From NCBI GenBank assembly GCA_014237855.1, contig JABACD010000025.1, forward strand, positions 1 through 64,000: a DNA stretch of 64,000 nucleotides. The letters run 5' to 3'. The position numbers and the translations under genes were made by a program. A model generated the notes under the pieces. The model was not told the origin of the DNA, searched no databases, and worked only from the letters and a program-made list of their open reading frames with translations. Below, piece after piece: positions 41,096 to 52,480 of the stretch (position 1 is the first letter of the stretch; each line of letters opens with the position of its first letter). This stretch comes from Planctomycetota bacterium. Its GTDB lineage: Bacteria > Planctomycetota > UBA1135 > GCA-002686595.

Positions 41096-42508
41096 CTATC
41101 TAGGAGCCGCCTTGGGCTCTCTGATCACTCCCCGGGAGTCAACCAGGGAGCTTGCGGAGCGTCCGGCGGGGTCGACCCTGGCGCCGCGCAGGGTGATTCG
41201 ACCACCGGTGTCGGTCACCAGGGTGACCACACCTGCATCCTGGGAAAGCAACTTCCCATAGAAGACACCACCGGCGGTGGTGACCCTGACGCTCTTCAGT
41301 CCTCTGAGATCCCCGGATCCATCCGACCCAAGGGCCGACGTGCCCTCCTTCGTCAGGATGTGCTCGACTCGATCAACCTGCCAGTCGAGCAGGGCCATCT
41401 TGCCGAGACTGGTTTCAATCCAGACCTTCTCTTCTCCGATCGCGTACAGCGAGCCTTCGAAGATCTCGCCGTCGGCGAGCACGACTCGAACTCGCCCCAC
41501 GTTCGGAGTCAGGAGACGACTCTCATTGTGGATCGCGTCGAGCGGAATCGCCGCATCCATCCAGACTCCTGCTAGCTCAGCCGGAGAAGCTTCCCGCAGC
41601 CTGGGACCTAGGTCCTCTTCCGTAGAAGGTGACGCCTCGGCCACCACAGGCGCGACGGGGACACTACCGCCTGACCCGGTGTCTGTACTCGGCTCTTGCC
41701 AGTCGATCTCGATCAACGGCTGGTCATCGCCAGGATCCTCCTGGCCTGTGACGATGACGGGTTCGACCACAGGATCAGTGCCTGCAATGTCCGTCTCGCT
41801 GGTTGTCGCTGTCCCGATCTTAGCTGCCGGTTCGGTCTCAAGAGCGATCGGCTCGGCCTCAACGGAGTCAGCATCCATGACTGGCTCCTGAACGGCCTGG
41901 GGCCCCTGAGCCACCTGAGTCTCCGCGCCAGTCGGCTCGTCGCCGCCAAAGTTCAGGAACTTGGCTCCCACAACGCCGCAGAAGACTGAGACCGCTGCAA
42001 TCACTGCACGCCCAAGCCAGGGTTTGGCTCCCTCTTCGGCGCTGAGTTCCTGTTCATCCTCGCCATATGCGGGCTCGGATCCGTCCTGCTCTTCGCCGGC
42101 AAGGGCCGGCTCGCCGAAGATGCCGTCAGCCTCTTCCTCGACCTCGAAGTCCATGAGCCAGCCGTCACTGTTCTCCTCGAGGGTCTCGAGGTCGTAGTCC
42201 TCTTGCGGCTCGAAGGAGTCGTTCGCCAACCCCTCCACAGATTCGATTGCCTCCAGAGGCTCCAGAGGCTCCAGAGACCGAGAGCACTCCTCCATGTCGA
42301 GGTCTACCTCCTCCCCGACGAATTCGATTTCCTCGGGTGAGGGCTCGTTGAGGATCGGAGCTGCTGAGGTCTCCTCATCGAAGGCTGCGGGTAGGTCTCC
42401 AGCTGCCAGTCCCTCACCAAGCCCCAAGAAGTCCTCGATAGGCGAAGACTCGGGATTCGTGGGGTTGTCTCCCTGGGGAGAATCGGGACCAAAGGGCTCT
42501 GTCGACAT
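41096..42508 (-). CDS. Acidic single-pass membrane protein with C-terminal small-barrel repeats
   Basis: A 470-residue protein. Residues 1-165 are very acidic and low-complexity (E-P-L-E-P-L-E, E-E-E-A-D). One hydrophobic helix lies at about 167-184 (A-V-I-A-A-V-S-V-F-C-G-V-V-G-A-K-F). A Thr/Glu/Pro-rich linker follows. The C-terminal part holds two similar beta-rich units of about 45 residues (about 335-385 and 404-446): V-R-V-V-L-A-D-G-E-I-F-E-G-S-L...V-W-I-E-T, and V-R-V-T-T-A-G-G-V-F-Y-G-K-L...V-T-L-V-T. These look like Sm/SH3-type barrels. The orientation (acidic cytoplasmic part, external barrels) is inferred. No known family name. Confidence 0.72.
   Translation of the reverse strand: MSTEPFGPDSPQGDNPTNPESSPIEDFLGLGEGLAAGDLPAAFDEETSAAPILNEPSPEEIEFVGEEVDLDMEECSRSLEPLEPLEAIESVEGLANDSFEPQEDYDLETLEENSDGWLMDFEVEEEADGIFGEPALAGEEQDGSEPAYGEDEQELSAEEGAKPWLGRAVIAAVSVFCGVVGAKFLNFGGDEPTGAETQVAQGPQAVQEPVMDADSVEAEPIALETEPAAKIGTATTSETDIAGTDPVVEPVIVTGQEDPGDDQPLIEIDWQEPSTDTGSGGSVPVAPVVAEASPSTEEDLGPRLREASPAELAGVWMDAAIPLDAIHNESRLLTPNVGRVRVVLADGEIFEGSLYAIGEEKVWIETSLGKMALLDWQVDRVEHILTKEGTSALGSDGSGDLRGLKSVRVTTAGGVFYGKLLSQDAGVVTLVTDTGGRITLRGARVDPAGRSASSLVDSRGVIREPKAAPR
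42251..42277. repeat. Three tandem 9-base repeats inside a CDS
   Basis: CTCCAGAGG twice and CTCCAGAGA once, in frame with the acidic membrane protein, encoding a repeated Leu-Glu-(Pro/Ser) unit. Likely slipped-strand expansion of a low-complexity acidic region. Confidence 0.6.
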
Positions 42509-42744
42509 TTGCGGCTCTGACTATCGCTGTGCTTGACGCTCATTAGCCACGCCGCGTGACGTCCGGCCGTGGAGATGAGACTCCGAACAGACCAGTACCA
42601 CCGGCGCAGGCTCGGCGTGTATCGGCAGAAATTCCGCCTGGAGCTTTGGCCCTCCTGGGAGAAATCCCGTCAATGCCGTTCGGAAAGGGTTCGCCCGCAT
42701 CCGAATTGGGCGGCTGGACAGAGAAAAAATTTCCTCAGCAGGGC

Positions 42745-44661
<1,917 letters not shown>

Positions 44662-44704
44662 GCTGAGAAGGTTACCAGGAACCGAATCGGATATCGTTTG
44701 CGCC

Positions 44705-45658
44705 GTGAGCTCCCTGCCCTTCAATCCCCTGCGCTCCTACCTGCGCGAGACCTTTGGCCGCGACGTGTATCGCGTGGCCCTCGACGCCGGCTCCACCTGC
44801 CCCAACCGGGACGGCTCCAAGGGCTACGGCGGCTGCGTCTATTGCGATGTGGAGGGCTCGGGCACGGGCGAGCTGAAGAGCGGTAGCCAGCTCGCCGAAC
44901 AGCTCGCCACGGGCATCAAGCGAGTGCGCCGGCGAGACCCCGATCCCGGAGTGATCGCCTACTTCCAGTCCTACTCGAACACCTACGTGGCCCAGAGCCG
45001 GCTGGAAGAGGTGCTCTCGGTCCTCGACGGGCACCTGGGCAATCCGGTGGTCGCGGTCAGCATCGCCACTCGCCCGGACACCCTGCCCCCGAAGGCCCTC
45101 GAGATCCTGGCCCGTCTCAACGAGAAGGTCCCGGTCTGGCTCGAGCTGGGACTCGAAGTCGCCGACGATGCGCTGCTCGAGAAGATCCAACGCTATCACA
45201 CGGTCGAGGACTTCCTCGTCGCCGTCGAGCGCGTGCACCGGGTTGGAATCGAGGTCGTCGGCCACGCCATCCTGGGCCTACCCGGTGATGGCCGCGAGGG
45301 CGCTCGCCGCACGGCTGAGGTCTTCGCCGAGAGCGGAGTGCGCGGCGTCAAGGTCCACAACCTGATGGTCCTGCGCCGCACCATCCTCGAGAAGTGGTGG
45401 CGCGCCGGAGAGGTCGACATCCTCGAGCCCGCCGCCTACGTGGACTGGCTGGCGGACTTCATCGAGCGCCTGCACCCCGACCAGATCGTGCACCGCCTGA
45501 CGGGTGAGGCGCCGAGCGAGGAACGGCTCGCACCGCGCTGGGACGTGCACAAGACCGAGATCCGCGACCTGCTGGTGGCCGAGCTCGCCAGGCGCGCCAC
45601 GCGCCAGGGATCCCTGGCAGCTGTGGGCTCCCCCGGAGAGTCCTCCCCCCTGGGCTGA
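44705..45658 (+). CDS. Radical SAM protein, YhcC/TIGR01212-like
   Basis: A 317-residue radical SAM protein of the YhcC type. The opening F-N-P-L-R-S-Y-L-R-E-T-F-G is typical. The [4Fe-4S] Cys set is spaced as in this family: Cys32 (D-A-G-S-T-C-P-N-R-D-G), then Cys44 and Cys47 (Y-G-G-C-V-Y-C). A-Y-F-Q-S-Y-S-N-T-Y and G-H-A-I-L-G-L-P-G-D follow. The precise modification is unknown. GTG 44705 is chosen because an upstream ATG (44660) would overlap the divergent selB start. Confidence 0.9.
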   Translation: MSSLPFNPLRSYLRETFGRDVYRVALDAGSTCPNRDGSKGYGGCVYCDVEGSGTGELKSGSQLAEQLATGIKRVRRRDPDPGVIAYFQSYSNTYVAQSRLEEVLSVLDGHLGNPVVAVSIATRPDTLPPKALEILARLNEKVPVWLELGLEVADDALLEKIQRYHTVEDFLVAVERVHRVGIEVVGHAILGLPGDGREGARRTAEVFAESGVRGVKVHNLMVLRRTILEKWWRAGEVDILEPAAYVDWLADFIERLHPDQIVHRLTGEAPSEERLAPRWDVHKTEIRDLLVAELARRATRQGSLAAVGSPGESSPLG

Positions 45659-45724
45659 GCCCCCCACGAAGCTGTCCCCGCCCTCGACGAGGACGGAGGA
45701 ACCTCGCGAGCCGCGGTCGACGGC

Positions 45725-48700
45725 CTAGCGCTTCATCCCCGCTCGCAGCCTCGCGTCCTCCGCGTCGATCGCCTCCTGGGAGATCGTGATCGAGATCGGG
45801 GCCATGCCCTCGGCGACCTGGACCGTCTCGATTCCGTCCAGCTCCAGGGGACCTCCCCAGAACACATTCGCGGGCTCCTCCACGGAGGAAGCGAGGCGCA
45901 GCTCGTAGAGCCCCTCCTCGAGCACCCGGGGAGGCTCCTCCGCGTCGAGGTACGAGGACCTGGGCGAGAATCTGCCCATGTAGTAGGCGACCGACGCGCC
46001 ACCGACCACTTCGGTCCGCTCGACGGGCACCAGGGTCAGCTCCAGGCGGAAGGGAACCTCCTCCAGGGAGCACGGTCCCTCCCACACGAAGGGCACGGCC
46101 ATGCCGCGCTCGAGGGTGACCGAGTCGGGAAGGTCGCGGGGGTCCAGGGCCACGGGGAAGTACCCGTCGCACTCCACCACGTAGGCATCAGGAGCGTCCG
46201 CGCTGACCACGAACTCCGTGCGCCCGGTGTGCCCCACGTAGTGGGGTCGCCCGTCCCGGATGGCGTAGACCGTGGCCGAGAGCCTGGCGCCCTGCTCGTC
46301 GGCGGCGTGCAGGCGGATGGAGCGCAGGAGGCCGCGCATGTCGAGGGGGTCGAGGCGAGGGTCGCGGGTGGGGTCCTCGCGCAGCTCGATGCCCTGGACC
46401 ACGATGGCCGAGTCCGAGTCGCCGCCGGGACTCGCGATCATGCTGTTCGCGTGGCCGTCGGGCTCCACGCGGAAGGTGTAGACCCCGGGGCGCATGCCCG
46501 GGAAGCGGAACTGGGCTCCCTTCACTTCACCATGACGCCACCCCCAGACGTCCATGCGCTCGGGTGCCTCGCCCTGGCGGGAGTCCCACAGGCCGATCGA
46601 GAGCGAGCCGCCGTCCATCCCCTCGTCGAGGGCCAGGCGACCCTCGAGGGAGGCACCGGCGTTCAGCTCGAGGATCAGGTCGTGGCTCGGAACCGCGGCG
46701 CGAAGCGGGTCGATCCAGCCCATGCTGGAGGACACCTCGATGCAGGCCTCGGGGTGCGGCAGCTCGCCGAGCAGACGGAAGCTGCCGTCCCGGGAGGTGT
46801 GGGCGTATGGACCGCCCGCCGGCACCCAGGCCCCGCTCTCCTCGTGGAGCACGACCCAGCGAAGGGTGGCCGAGGACACCGCCGCGCCCTGGGGGTCCAC
46901 GACGCGCCCGGTCACGGCCGGACCGGGAGGAGGAGCCGGAGGCTCTGCGGCGACCAGGTGCAGCTCGCCCAGGTCCAGGTGCTCCCCGCGACTCACGGGC
47001 AGGGTCACCTCCAGGGTGTCCGGGCCACCCGGGCCTCCGTAGCGCAACAGGCGCAGCTGGAGCTCCTCGGGGAGCAGGCCAATGACCAGGTCGAAGCGAC
47101 CCTCCTCGTCCAGCCCGAGCGAACCCGGCAGCTGACCGTCGCGCTCCATGCTGAGCACGTCGGTGACCGGCTCTCCGCTGGCCGCCTCCACGACCCGCCC
47201 GGTCAGGCGCGTCGGCACCCGTCGAAGCACGAGGTCGACCTCCACGAGCTGACCGGCGCGGACGGGCCCCTCGAACTCGACGATCTCCAGGTCGGCACTG
47301 TCGGGCAGCAGGACGCCGGCGATCAGCTTCGATCCCAAGCCCACCGATCCCAGGCGGGCCAGGCCATCCTCGGTCGACCCGTAGAGCGTCGACTCGCCGT
47401 AGAGGGTGTCCGCGGTCCCGCGCTCGTTCGTGGGAGCCAGGCGGACCAGCAGGCCGTCCGCGACGGGCTCTCCGCCGCGCAGCACACGCACCTGGACTTC
47501 CCCGAGCTCCGGGAGCTGGAGCTCGATGGGCGTCGACGGCAGATTGAAGGGATTCAAGAGAGCCGAGATCTCCTTGGCCAGGGGCAAGGCGACGGCCACC
47601 ACCAGGTCCATTTGCTCCGAGATCTTCGAGCCCTGCTGGGTGAGCAGCAGCTCCGCCAGGCCCTCGGCGCCGGCCGTCTCCGCGGTCGCCACGGGGACCA
47701 GGAAGGTCTCCGAACCGCCGCGACTCGCGCGCCCGGCGAGCACCACGGGCGTGCCCGCCAGCGGCCGACCGCGGCTGTCGAGCACGCGCACCGAGAAGGG
47801 TCGGTCGGGGCCGAGGAGCAGGGTCGTCTCCTCCGCCCCCTGCCGCAGGTCATCCATCATGCGCAGCTCTTCGTGCTCGGCGAACACCAGGGCTCGATCA
47901 TCCCCCAGGGCGATGCTCACGCGCCCCTCGTCGTCGGCGACGTAGGCACGACCACGCTCCTTGATGCGCTCGCGGAAGCTCCAGGGAAGGCGGCGTCTAA
48001 GGGCCGCCGGGTCCTTCAGGCCGTTGTACAGCTCATCCATGGTGACCACCCAGACGCGGGTTCGGGGCAGGGCCTCCCGGGTGTTCACGTCTCGCAAGAT
48101 CAAGCCGACCAGGGGCTCCAGGGCCGCCTCGGCCTCGGTCGACGGCGGCTCCTGCACGTCGACCAGGGCGCGCTCCTGATTGTCCTGCACGGCCAGCTCG
48201 CTCTCCTCGACAGCCCCAACAGCAGAGAGCGAGCTCCCTCCGGCGATCGGGTCCCCCATGACCGGTCCTGACTCCAGCGACCAGTCGATCAGTGAGCCCC
48301 CGAAGATGAGTGATAAGGTGATTGCAGCTGCTAACAGGATCTTGTTGTTCACGAGAATTCCTCCCAGGGCGAGTGACTTGGAGTGATGGGGTAGAACCAG
48401 CAGTGGCGCGAAGGCGCTCATCCAACGCTCTCGCTGCCCCTCGTTCTCGGCATCCAGTCGCAAGCGCAGCTGCTCGAGACCGCGCGCAAGTCGACTGTTC
48501 ACCGTGGCCACCGGAAGACCAAGGCGCTTCGCGATGTGACGCGGCGCCAGGCCATCCACATGGCGCATGATCAGGGCCTCCCGCAGGGGCGCTGACAGCT
48601 CGAGCAGGTGCTGAATCAAGATTCCCTGTTGCTCGAGCCTTGCCGACGATTCCTCTGGCGACGGAACAGTCTCTGCGACAGATCCCTGGCGCTCTCGGTG

Positions 48701-48940
48701 TGGACGAGACCAATCCGCACGATTCCTCGCGCGGGCCACGTTGCGAATCACACCCGCCAGCCAGTTCGAGAAGGAACCGATCGGAGGCTTGTCGCCTTCC
48801 AGGGCTACCACATAGGCATCCTGGAGAACGTCATCCGCCTGGCTCACGTCTCGCACCAGGCTCAAGGCGAGTGCCCTGGCCCAACCGTCCGAGGTCGTCA
48901 GCCGCTCGAGCTCCTCCAGAGTTCTTGATTTAGCGCTCAT
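45725..48940 (-). CDS. ECF sigma factor fused to membrane anchor and regulatory-like beta repeats
   Basis: A 1071-residue fusion. Residues 1-75 form sigma region 2 (D-V-S-Q-A-D-D-V-L-Q-D-A-Y-V-V-A-L). Residues 100-165 form region 4 with its helix-turn-helix (L-R-E-A-L-I-M-R-H-V-D-G-L ... I-A-K-R-L-G-L-P-V-A-T-V-N-S-R-L-A-R-G). One TM helix (about 201-217, N-K-I-L-L-A-A-A-I-T-L-S-L-I) follows. About 850 residues of carboxypeptidase-regulatory-like beta repeats come next (R-V-V-D-P-Q-G-A-A-V-S; S-R-D-G-S-F-R-L-L). This implies a membrane-tethered sigma factor whose outer part could sense envelope signals and be released by proteolysis; that is inference. Met at 48940 fits the sigma family; in-frame starts extend to 49000. 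Confidence 0.88.
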   Translation of the reverse strand: MSAKSRTLEELERLTTSDGWARALALSLVRDVSQADDVLQDAYVVALEGDKPPIGSFSNWLAGVIRNVARARNRADWSRPHRERQGSVAETVPSPEESSARLEQQGILIQHLLELSAPLREALIMRHVDGLAPRHIAKRLGLPVATVNSRLARGLEQLRLRLDAENEGQRERWMSAFAPLLVLPHHSKSLALGGILVNNKILLAAAITLSLIFGGSLIDWSLESGPVMGDPIAGGSSLSAVGAVEESELAVQDNQERALVDVQEPPSTEAEAALEPLVGLILRDVNTREALPRTRVWVVTMDELYNGLKDPAALRRRLPWSFRERIKERGRAYVADDEGRVSIALGDDRALVFAEHEELRMMDDLRQGAEETTLLLGPDRPFSVRVLDSRGRPLAGTPVVLAGRASRGGSETFLVPVATAETAGAEGLAELLLTQQGSKISEQMDLVVAVALPLAKEISALLNPFNLPSTPIELQLPELGEVQVRVLRGGEPVADGLLVRLAPTNERGTADTLYGESTLYGSTEDGLARLGSVGLGSKLIAGVLLPDSADLEIVEFEGPVRAGQLVEVDLVLRRVPTRLTGRVVEAASGEPVTDVLSMERDGQLPGSLGLDEEGRFDLVIGLLPEELQLRLLRYGGPGGPDTLEVTLPVSRGEHLDLGELHLVAAEPPAPPPGPAVTGRVVDPQGAAVSSATLRWVVLHEESGAWVPAGGPYAHTSRDGSFRLLGELPHPEACIEVSSSMGWIDPLRAAVPSHDLILELNAGASLEGRLALDEGMDGGSLSIGLWDSRQGEAPERMDVWGWRHGEVKGAQFRFPGMRPGVYTFRVEPDGHANSMIASPGGDSDSAIVVQGIELREDPTRDPRLDPLDMRGLLRSIRLHAADEQGARLSATVYAIRDGRPHYVGHTGRTEFVVSADAPDAYVVECDGYFPVALDPRDLPDSVTLERGMAVPFVWEGPCSLEEVPFRLELTLVPVERTEVVGGASVAYYMGRFSPRSSYLDAEEPPRVLEEGLYELRLASSVEEPANVFWGGPLELDGIETVQVAEGMAPISITISQEAIDAEDARLRAGMKR

Positions 48941-49088
48941 ACCCAAGAGTGATTCAGCTTCCAGACTCCGACGCATGGCCTTGTGTTTTTTTGCAGCCAC
49001 ACAGCTGGAGCCCCGCTGGCTGCTCCCTCCTGACCAGCCTCCCTTCCCCGGTGGCTACACCGGGCCCTGTGAGCAGGCAGCCCCGGCC

Positions 49089-49472
49089 TCAGCCGGAGAG
49101 CCGCGCGACCAGCTCCAGCATCTGGGCCTCGGAGACCTCCACCGGCGGGGGCATCCCGACCTCGTGGATCGCGTTGGTCGGGATCAGGTGGATATGCACG
49201 TGGGGCACCTCCCAGCCGATCACCAGCACGACGACACGCTTGCAGCCCAGGCGAGCCTTCAATCGATCGGCGACCTGGTGTGCCGCTCGCCAGAGATCCG
49301 CGTGCTCCTCTGGCTCGAGATCGAAGATGTAGTCGACCTCGCGCTTGGGGATCACGAGCGTGTGCCCGGGCTGGGCCGGACGGATGTCGAGGAACGCGAG
49401 GTGCTTCTCGTCTTCCCAGATACGGTGACAGGGAAGCTCACCCGCGACAATCTTGCTGAAGATGCTGGCCAT
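49089..49472 (-). CDS. HIT-family nucleotide hydrolase/transferase
   Basis: A 127-residue HIT protein. It has the N-terminal S-I-F-S-K-I-V-A-G-E-L-P-C-H, the D-I-R-P-A-Q-P-G-H-T-L-V-I-P-K strand, and the catalytic triad motif H-V-H-I-H-L-I-P. It is of the Hint/PKCI subgroup that hydrolyses AMP-linked phosphoramidates. ATG 49472 is the family start; the longer frame is Cys/Arg-rich noise. Confidence 0.94.
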   Translation of the reverse strand: MASIFSKIVAGELPCHRIWEDEKHLAFLDIRPAQPGHTLVIPKREVDYIFDLEPEEHADLWRAAHQVADRLKARLGCKRVVVLVIGWEVPHVHIHLIPTNAIHEVGMPPPVEVSEAQMLELVARLSG

Positions 49473-49582
49473 GGGTACGAGGGTAGCTCTTCCTACACCC
49501 TGAGACCATCGAAGGAGCCAGGGCCAGCCCAGACTTGCGCTCGGTGAGCAAGGAAGCAGACAATAGATGCAGGAGAAAAACC

Positions 49583-49849
49583 ATGAGTACACCGTCAGAA
49601 GACTTTGCCCTGTTGATTCCCGCAGCCAATGCCGTCGAAGCAAAGCTCTCCAAGGAGCTGCTCGAGTCCCATGGCATCCCGGTTCTCTTGCATGGCATGG
49701 ACAGGGACATGGCCGAGCTGGGAGCATCCGGCAACATGGAGGCCTCGCATCCGGACGTCTACGTCCCGGTGGCTGCCCTCAAGGAGGCGGTCAAGGTCCT
49801 CAGTGAGACCTGGGAGAACTTCGACCATCCGAGCCTCCACGCGGAGTAG
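49583..49849 (+). CDS. DUF2007-like small protein
   Basis: An 88-residue soluble protein with a strong ribosome site (AGGAGAAAAACC-ATG). The sequence F-A-L-L-I-P-A-A-N-A-V-E-A-K-L-S-K-E-L-L-E, then H-G-I-P-V, ending D-V-Y-V-P-V-A-A-L-K-E-A-V-K-V-L, fits the DUF2007 fold ('putative signal transducing protein'). That fold is a ferredoxin-like alpha/beta module related to PII-type proteins. Function unknown. It is divergent from the HIT gene. Confidence 0.8.
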   Translation: MSTPSEDFALLIPAANAVEAKLSKELLESHGIPVLLHGMDRDMAELGASGNMEASHPDVYVPVAALKEAVKVLSETWENFDHPSLHAE

Positions 49850-49889
49850 CTCGGCGGAAACTCACGAGTGAGGTCTCAGCTGGCGAACG

Positions 49890-50594
49890 CTAGCCGAGAT
49901 ACATGATCCGGTCGCAGCTCGAGCACTGGATGATCGAGTTACCGCGAGCCAGACGCACGACCAGGTTCGGAGGAACCTGCATGAAGCATGACTGGCAGAC
50001 ACCGCCATCCAACATGGCGAGCGCCTCACCGCCGCGCGCAACCAACAGACGTTCGTAGAGCTCGAGGGTTCCGGCGTCGAGGTCCTTGTCGAGGCGCTTC
50101 TCACGCTGGGCGGTTAGCTCTTCTTGCTTCCCTTTCGCCACGCCCATCTCGGACTCGACGTTCTGGCAGAACTGGTTGAAGACCTCCATCTCCGTGGCGA
50201 GACGCTTCTCGATCTCCTCGACCTCGAACTTGGTGCGCTCGATGCTCTCCATGTACTGAAGCTGCTCGCGCTCGGCCTCGTCGATCTGGCGCTTGAGTCC
50301 TCGTGCCTCGTAGCGACAGGCCTCGACCACGGTCATGTCCCGATTCGACTGGGACTCCTTGTCGAGCTTGGTGATGCGCTGTTTCTGAACTGTGACCGTG
50401 TCGTCCAGCTCCTTGATGCGAACCTTGTTTCCTTGGATGCTCGAGCGCTTCTCCTCAAGCACCTCCTGGACCCGATCTAGCTGGGCCTGGCGACGGGCGC
50501 GCTCCTCTGGCAGGCGTTTGAGTTCGGTGTTGACCCGGAACAGATCCTTGTCAATTTCCTGAAGAGCGCGAAGTGCTTGCACGGGGTTCCCCAT
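49890..50594 (-). CDS. Zinc-ribbon coiled-coil protein (CdsZ/DUF164 type)
   Basis: A 234-residue protein. Residues 5-170 form a long charged coiled coil (R-L-P-E-E-R-A-R-R-Q-A-Q-L; E-R-E-Q-L-Q-Y-M-E-S-I). The C-terminus is a zinc ribbon, C-Q-S-C-F-M-Q-V-P-P ... I-I-Q-C-S-S-C-D-R-I-M-Y. This matches the C4-type zinc-ribbon family once called DUF164, widespread and often near rpoD/dnaG as here. Proposed roles involve nucleic acid or secretion partners; none is proven for this branch. Confidence 0.88.
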   Translation of the reverse strand: MGNPVQALRALQEIDKDLFRVNTELKRLPEERARRQAQLDRVQEVLEEKRSSIQGNKVRIKELDDTVTVQKQRITKLDKESQSNRDMTVVEACRYEARGLKRQIDEAEREQLQYMESIERTKFEVEEIEKRLATEMEVFNQFCQNVESEMGVAKGKQEELTAQREKRLDKDLDAGTLELYERLLVARGGEALAMLDGGVCQSCFMQVPPNLVVRLARGNSIIQCSSCDRIMYLG

Positions 50595-50689
50595 AATGAT
50601 CGAAGGCGAAGAAAGCGGGCGAACAGTCTACAGCCAGCATCGCGTAGGGCAAGGGGGGGGCCTCTACGAGAATCTCGGCCTGAATCGAA

Positions 50690-50723
50690 ATCGCCCCGCT
50701 CCGGAGGGCCGGAGCGGGGCGAT
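50690..50723 (-). terminator. Intrinsic terminator after rpoD
   Basis: A perfect 15-base inverted repeat (ATCGCCCCGCTCCGG / CCGGAGCGGGGCGAT) with a 4-base loop lies 24 bases past the rpoD stop. On the minus strand it is followed only by TTCG, so the T-tract is short. It may also stop readthrough rightwards. Confidence 0.8.
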
Positions 50724-50746
50724 GTGGGTCTGGGGAGCTCTGGGGT

Positions 50747-52471
50747 CTAGAGCACGCCCTCGGACTCGTCAGGCATGATGGCCCCGTCCAGGAAGCTGGC
50801 CAGCTGACGGGCGCGAACCGGGTGGCGTAGTTTCCGGACGGCCTTGGCCTCGATCTGGCGGACCCGCTCACGGGTCACACGGAAGATCCTGCCGACCTCC
50901 TCCAGGGTGTAGGTATAGCCGTCACCAATGCCGTAGCGCAGCTTGACGATCTCGCGCTCGCGGAAGGTCAGGGTCCGTAGGACCTCGTCGATGCGCTCTT
51001 TCAGCATCTCGTGGCCAGCCGCCTGCAGCGGGCTCTCTGCGGAATCATCCTCGATGAAGTCCCCGAAGTAGCTGTCATCGGAGTCGCCGATCGGGCGGTC
51101 CAGGCTGATCGGGTGCTTGCTGATCTTCATGACCCGCTTGGCCTCTTCGACCGTGATCTCGGTGGCCTCGGCGACCTCCTCGACTGACGGCTCGCGGCCC
51201 TTCTGCTGAAGGAGTCGCTTGCTGACGTTTCTCAGCTTGCTCATGGTCTCGATCATGTGCACCGGGATTCGAATGGTGCGAGCCTGGTCTGCGATCGAGC
51301 GGGTGATGGCCTGTCGAATCCACCAGGTGGCGTAGGTCGAGAACTTGTATCCACGGCGATACTCGTACTTCTCCACGGCCTTCATCAGGCCGGTGTTGCC
51401 CTCCTGGATCAGGTCCAGGAAGGAGAGGCCACGATTGCGATACTTCTTCGCGATCGAGACCACCAGGCGCAGGTTCCCGCTGGACAGCTTGCGCTTGGCC
51501 TCTTCGTACTCCTCGTGATGCAGACGAACCTGGTCACTGCGGCGCTTGAGTCTCGAGCTCGGCTCGAGGGCCAGGAGCTCCATCTCCCGCAAGCGTTCCT
51601 GAAGCTCCCCCAGCTGATCAGCGCCCTTCTTGTTGCCCTTGAAGGCCGCAATCTTGCGCTCCACCGAGCGCATCTCGCGGTAGTAGTCCTCGAGCATGTC
51701 GATGTAGGGGCGCACCTTCTTGACCTGGAGGTGACACTCCTCGGTGAGGATGATGAGCTTGCGGCGGATCCCCTGAACCTTCTCCAGCTGCAGCGAACGC
51801 TGCTCCTCAGTGAGGTCGTCGCGGAGCAGGGGCTTGTATTCCTCGCGGATGCGAACCACCAGACGCTGAATCGTCTCCAGGTTGACCGGGAGGCGCTTGG
51901 CGAGGAACTTCTTGCCAAGGGTCTCAACGATCTTCGGATCATCATCCGGCTTCGGATTGGGATTGACCTTCAAGGTGCGATCGAAGGCCAGCTCACCACG
52001 ATGCACCTGCTCGAGGACTTCCAGGGAGGCATCCATGCAGATGCCTGATCCGAGGGTCTTCTTGCGGAAGCGCTTGCGAGTGATCTCGATGGTCTTGGCC
52101 AGATAGATCTCCTCGGGGCGCGTGAGCAGCGGGATCTCGCCCATCTGCGTCAGGTACATGCGGACCGGGTCGTCGATCTTCTCGGGAAGAGCAACGCTGC
52201 GGGCCAGGGCTGCCTCGGCAGCGGCAGCCTTCTCGGCCACGGTCTCGGCCGGGGTCTTGGTGGCTGCGTTGACCTTGGTGTCGAGGCTGTCCTCGTTCTC
52301 GTCAACAACCTCCACGCCAGCCTCCTCGAGGGCCACGAAGACCTGATCGAGCTGGTCGGGGGGGATGAACTGATCCTCGAGAAGGCGACTCATGTCGCCG
52401 AAGGTAAGGAAGCCGCGTGTTTGCCCTTCCTCGACCAGGACCTTGATTGCTTCGTCGAATTTGCCAGACAT
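50747..52471 (-). CDS. rpoD: Primary RNA polymerase sigma factor RpoD
   Basis: A 574-residue housekeeping sigma-70. An N-terminal region 1.1-like part ([11 protein letters not shown]) is followed by region 1.2 ([11 protein letters not shown]) and a charged non-conserved insert (about 150-310). Region 2 follows ([25 protein letters not shown]), then region 3 (I-R-I-P-V-H-M) and region 4.2 ([21 protein letters not shown]). It recognises -35/-10 promoters. It lies 9 bases downstream of dnaG, the classical dnaG-rpoD macromolecular synthesis unit; rpsU is not adjacent. Confidence 0.98.
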   Translation of the reverse strand: MSGKFDEAIKVLVEEGQTRGFLTFGDMSRLLEDQFIPPDQLDQVFVALEEAGVEVVDENEDSLDTKVNAATKTPAETVAEKAAAAEAALARSVALPEKIDDPVRMYLTQMGEIPLLTRPEEIYLAKTIEITRKRFRKKTLGSGICMDASLEVLEQVHRGELAFDRTLKVNPNPKPDDDPKIVETLGKKFLAKRLPVNLETIQRLVVRIREEYKPLLRDDLTEEQRSLQLEKVQGIRRKLIILTEECHLQVKKVRPYIDMLEDYYREMRSVERKIAAFKGNKKGADQLGELQERLREMELLALEPSSRLKRRSDQVRLHHEEYEEAKRKLSSGNLRLVVSIAKKYRNRGLSFLDLIQEGNTGLMKAVEKYEYRRGYKFSTYATWWIRQAITRSIADQARTIRIPVHMIETMSKLRNVSKRLLQQKGREPSVEEVAEATEITVEEAKRVMKISKHPISLDRPIGDSDDSYFGDFIEDDSAESPLQAAGHEMLKERIDEVLRTLTFREREIVKLRYGIGDGYTYTLEEVGRIFRVTRERVRQIEAKAVRKLRHPVRARQLASFLDGAIMPDESEGVL

Positions 52472-52480
52472 TCGAAACCT

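Noticed and set aside
42251..42277. Short tandem repeat considered as a start of a CRISPR or VNTR array
   Set aside because: Only three 9-base units in frame within a coding low-complexity region; no spacers.
42509..42744. Spacer beside selB considered as a site for selC (tRNA-Sec)
   Set aside because: No 8-bp acceptor stem, TCA anticodon loop or T-loop found; only a T-rich stretch after the selB stop.
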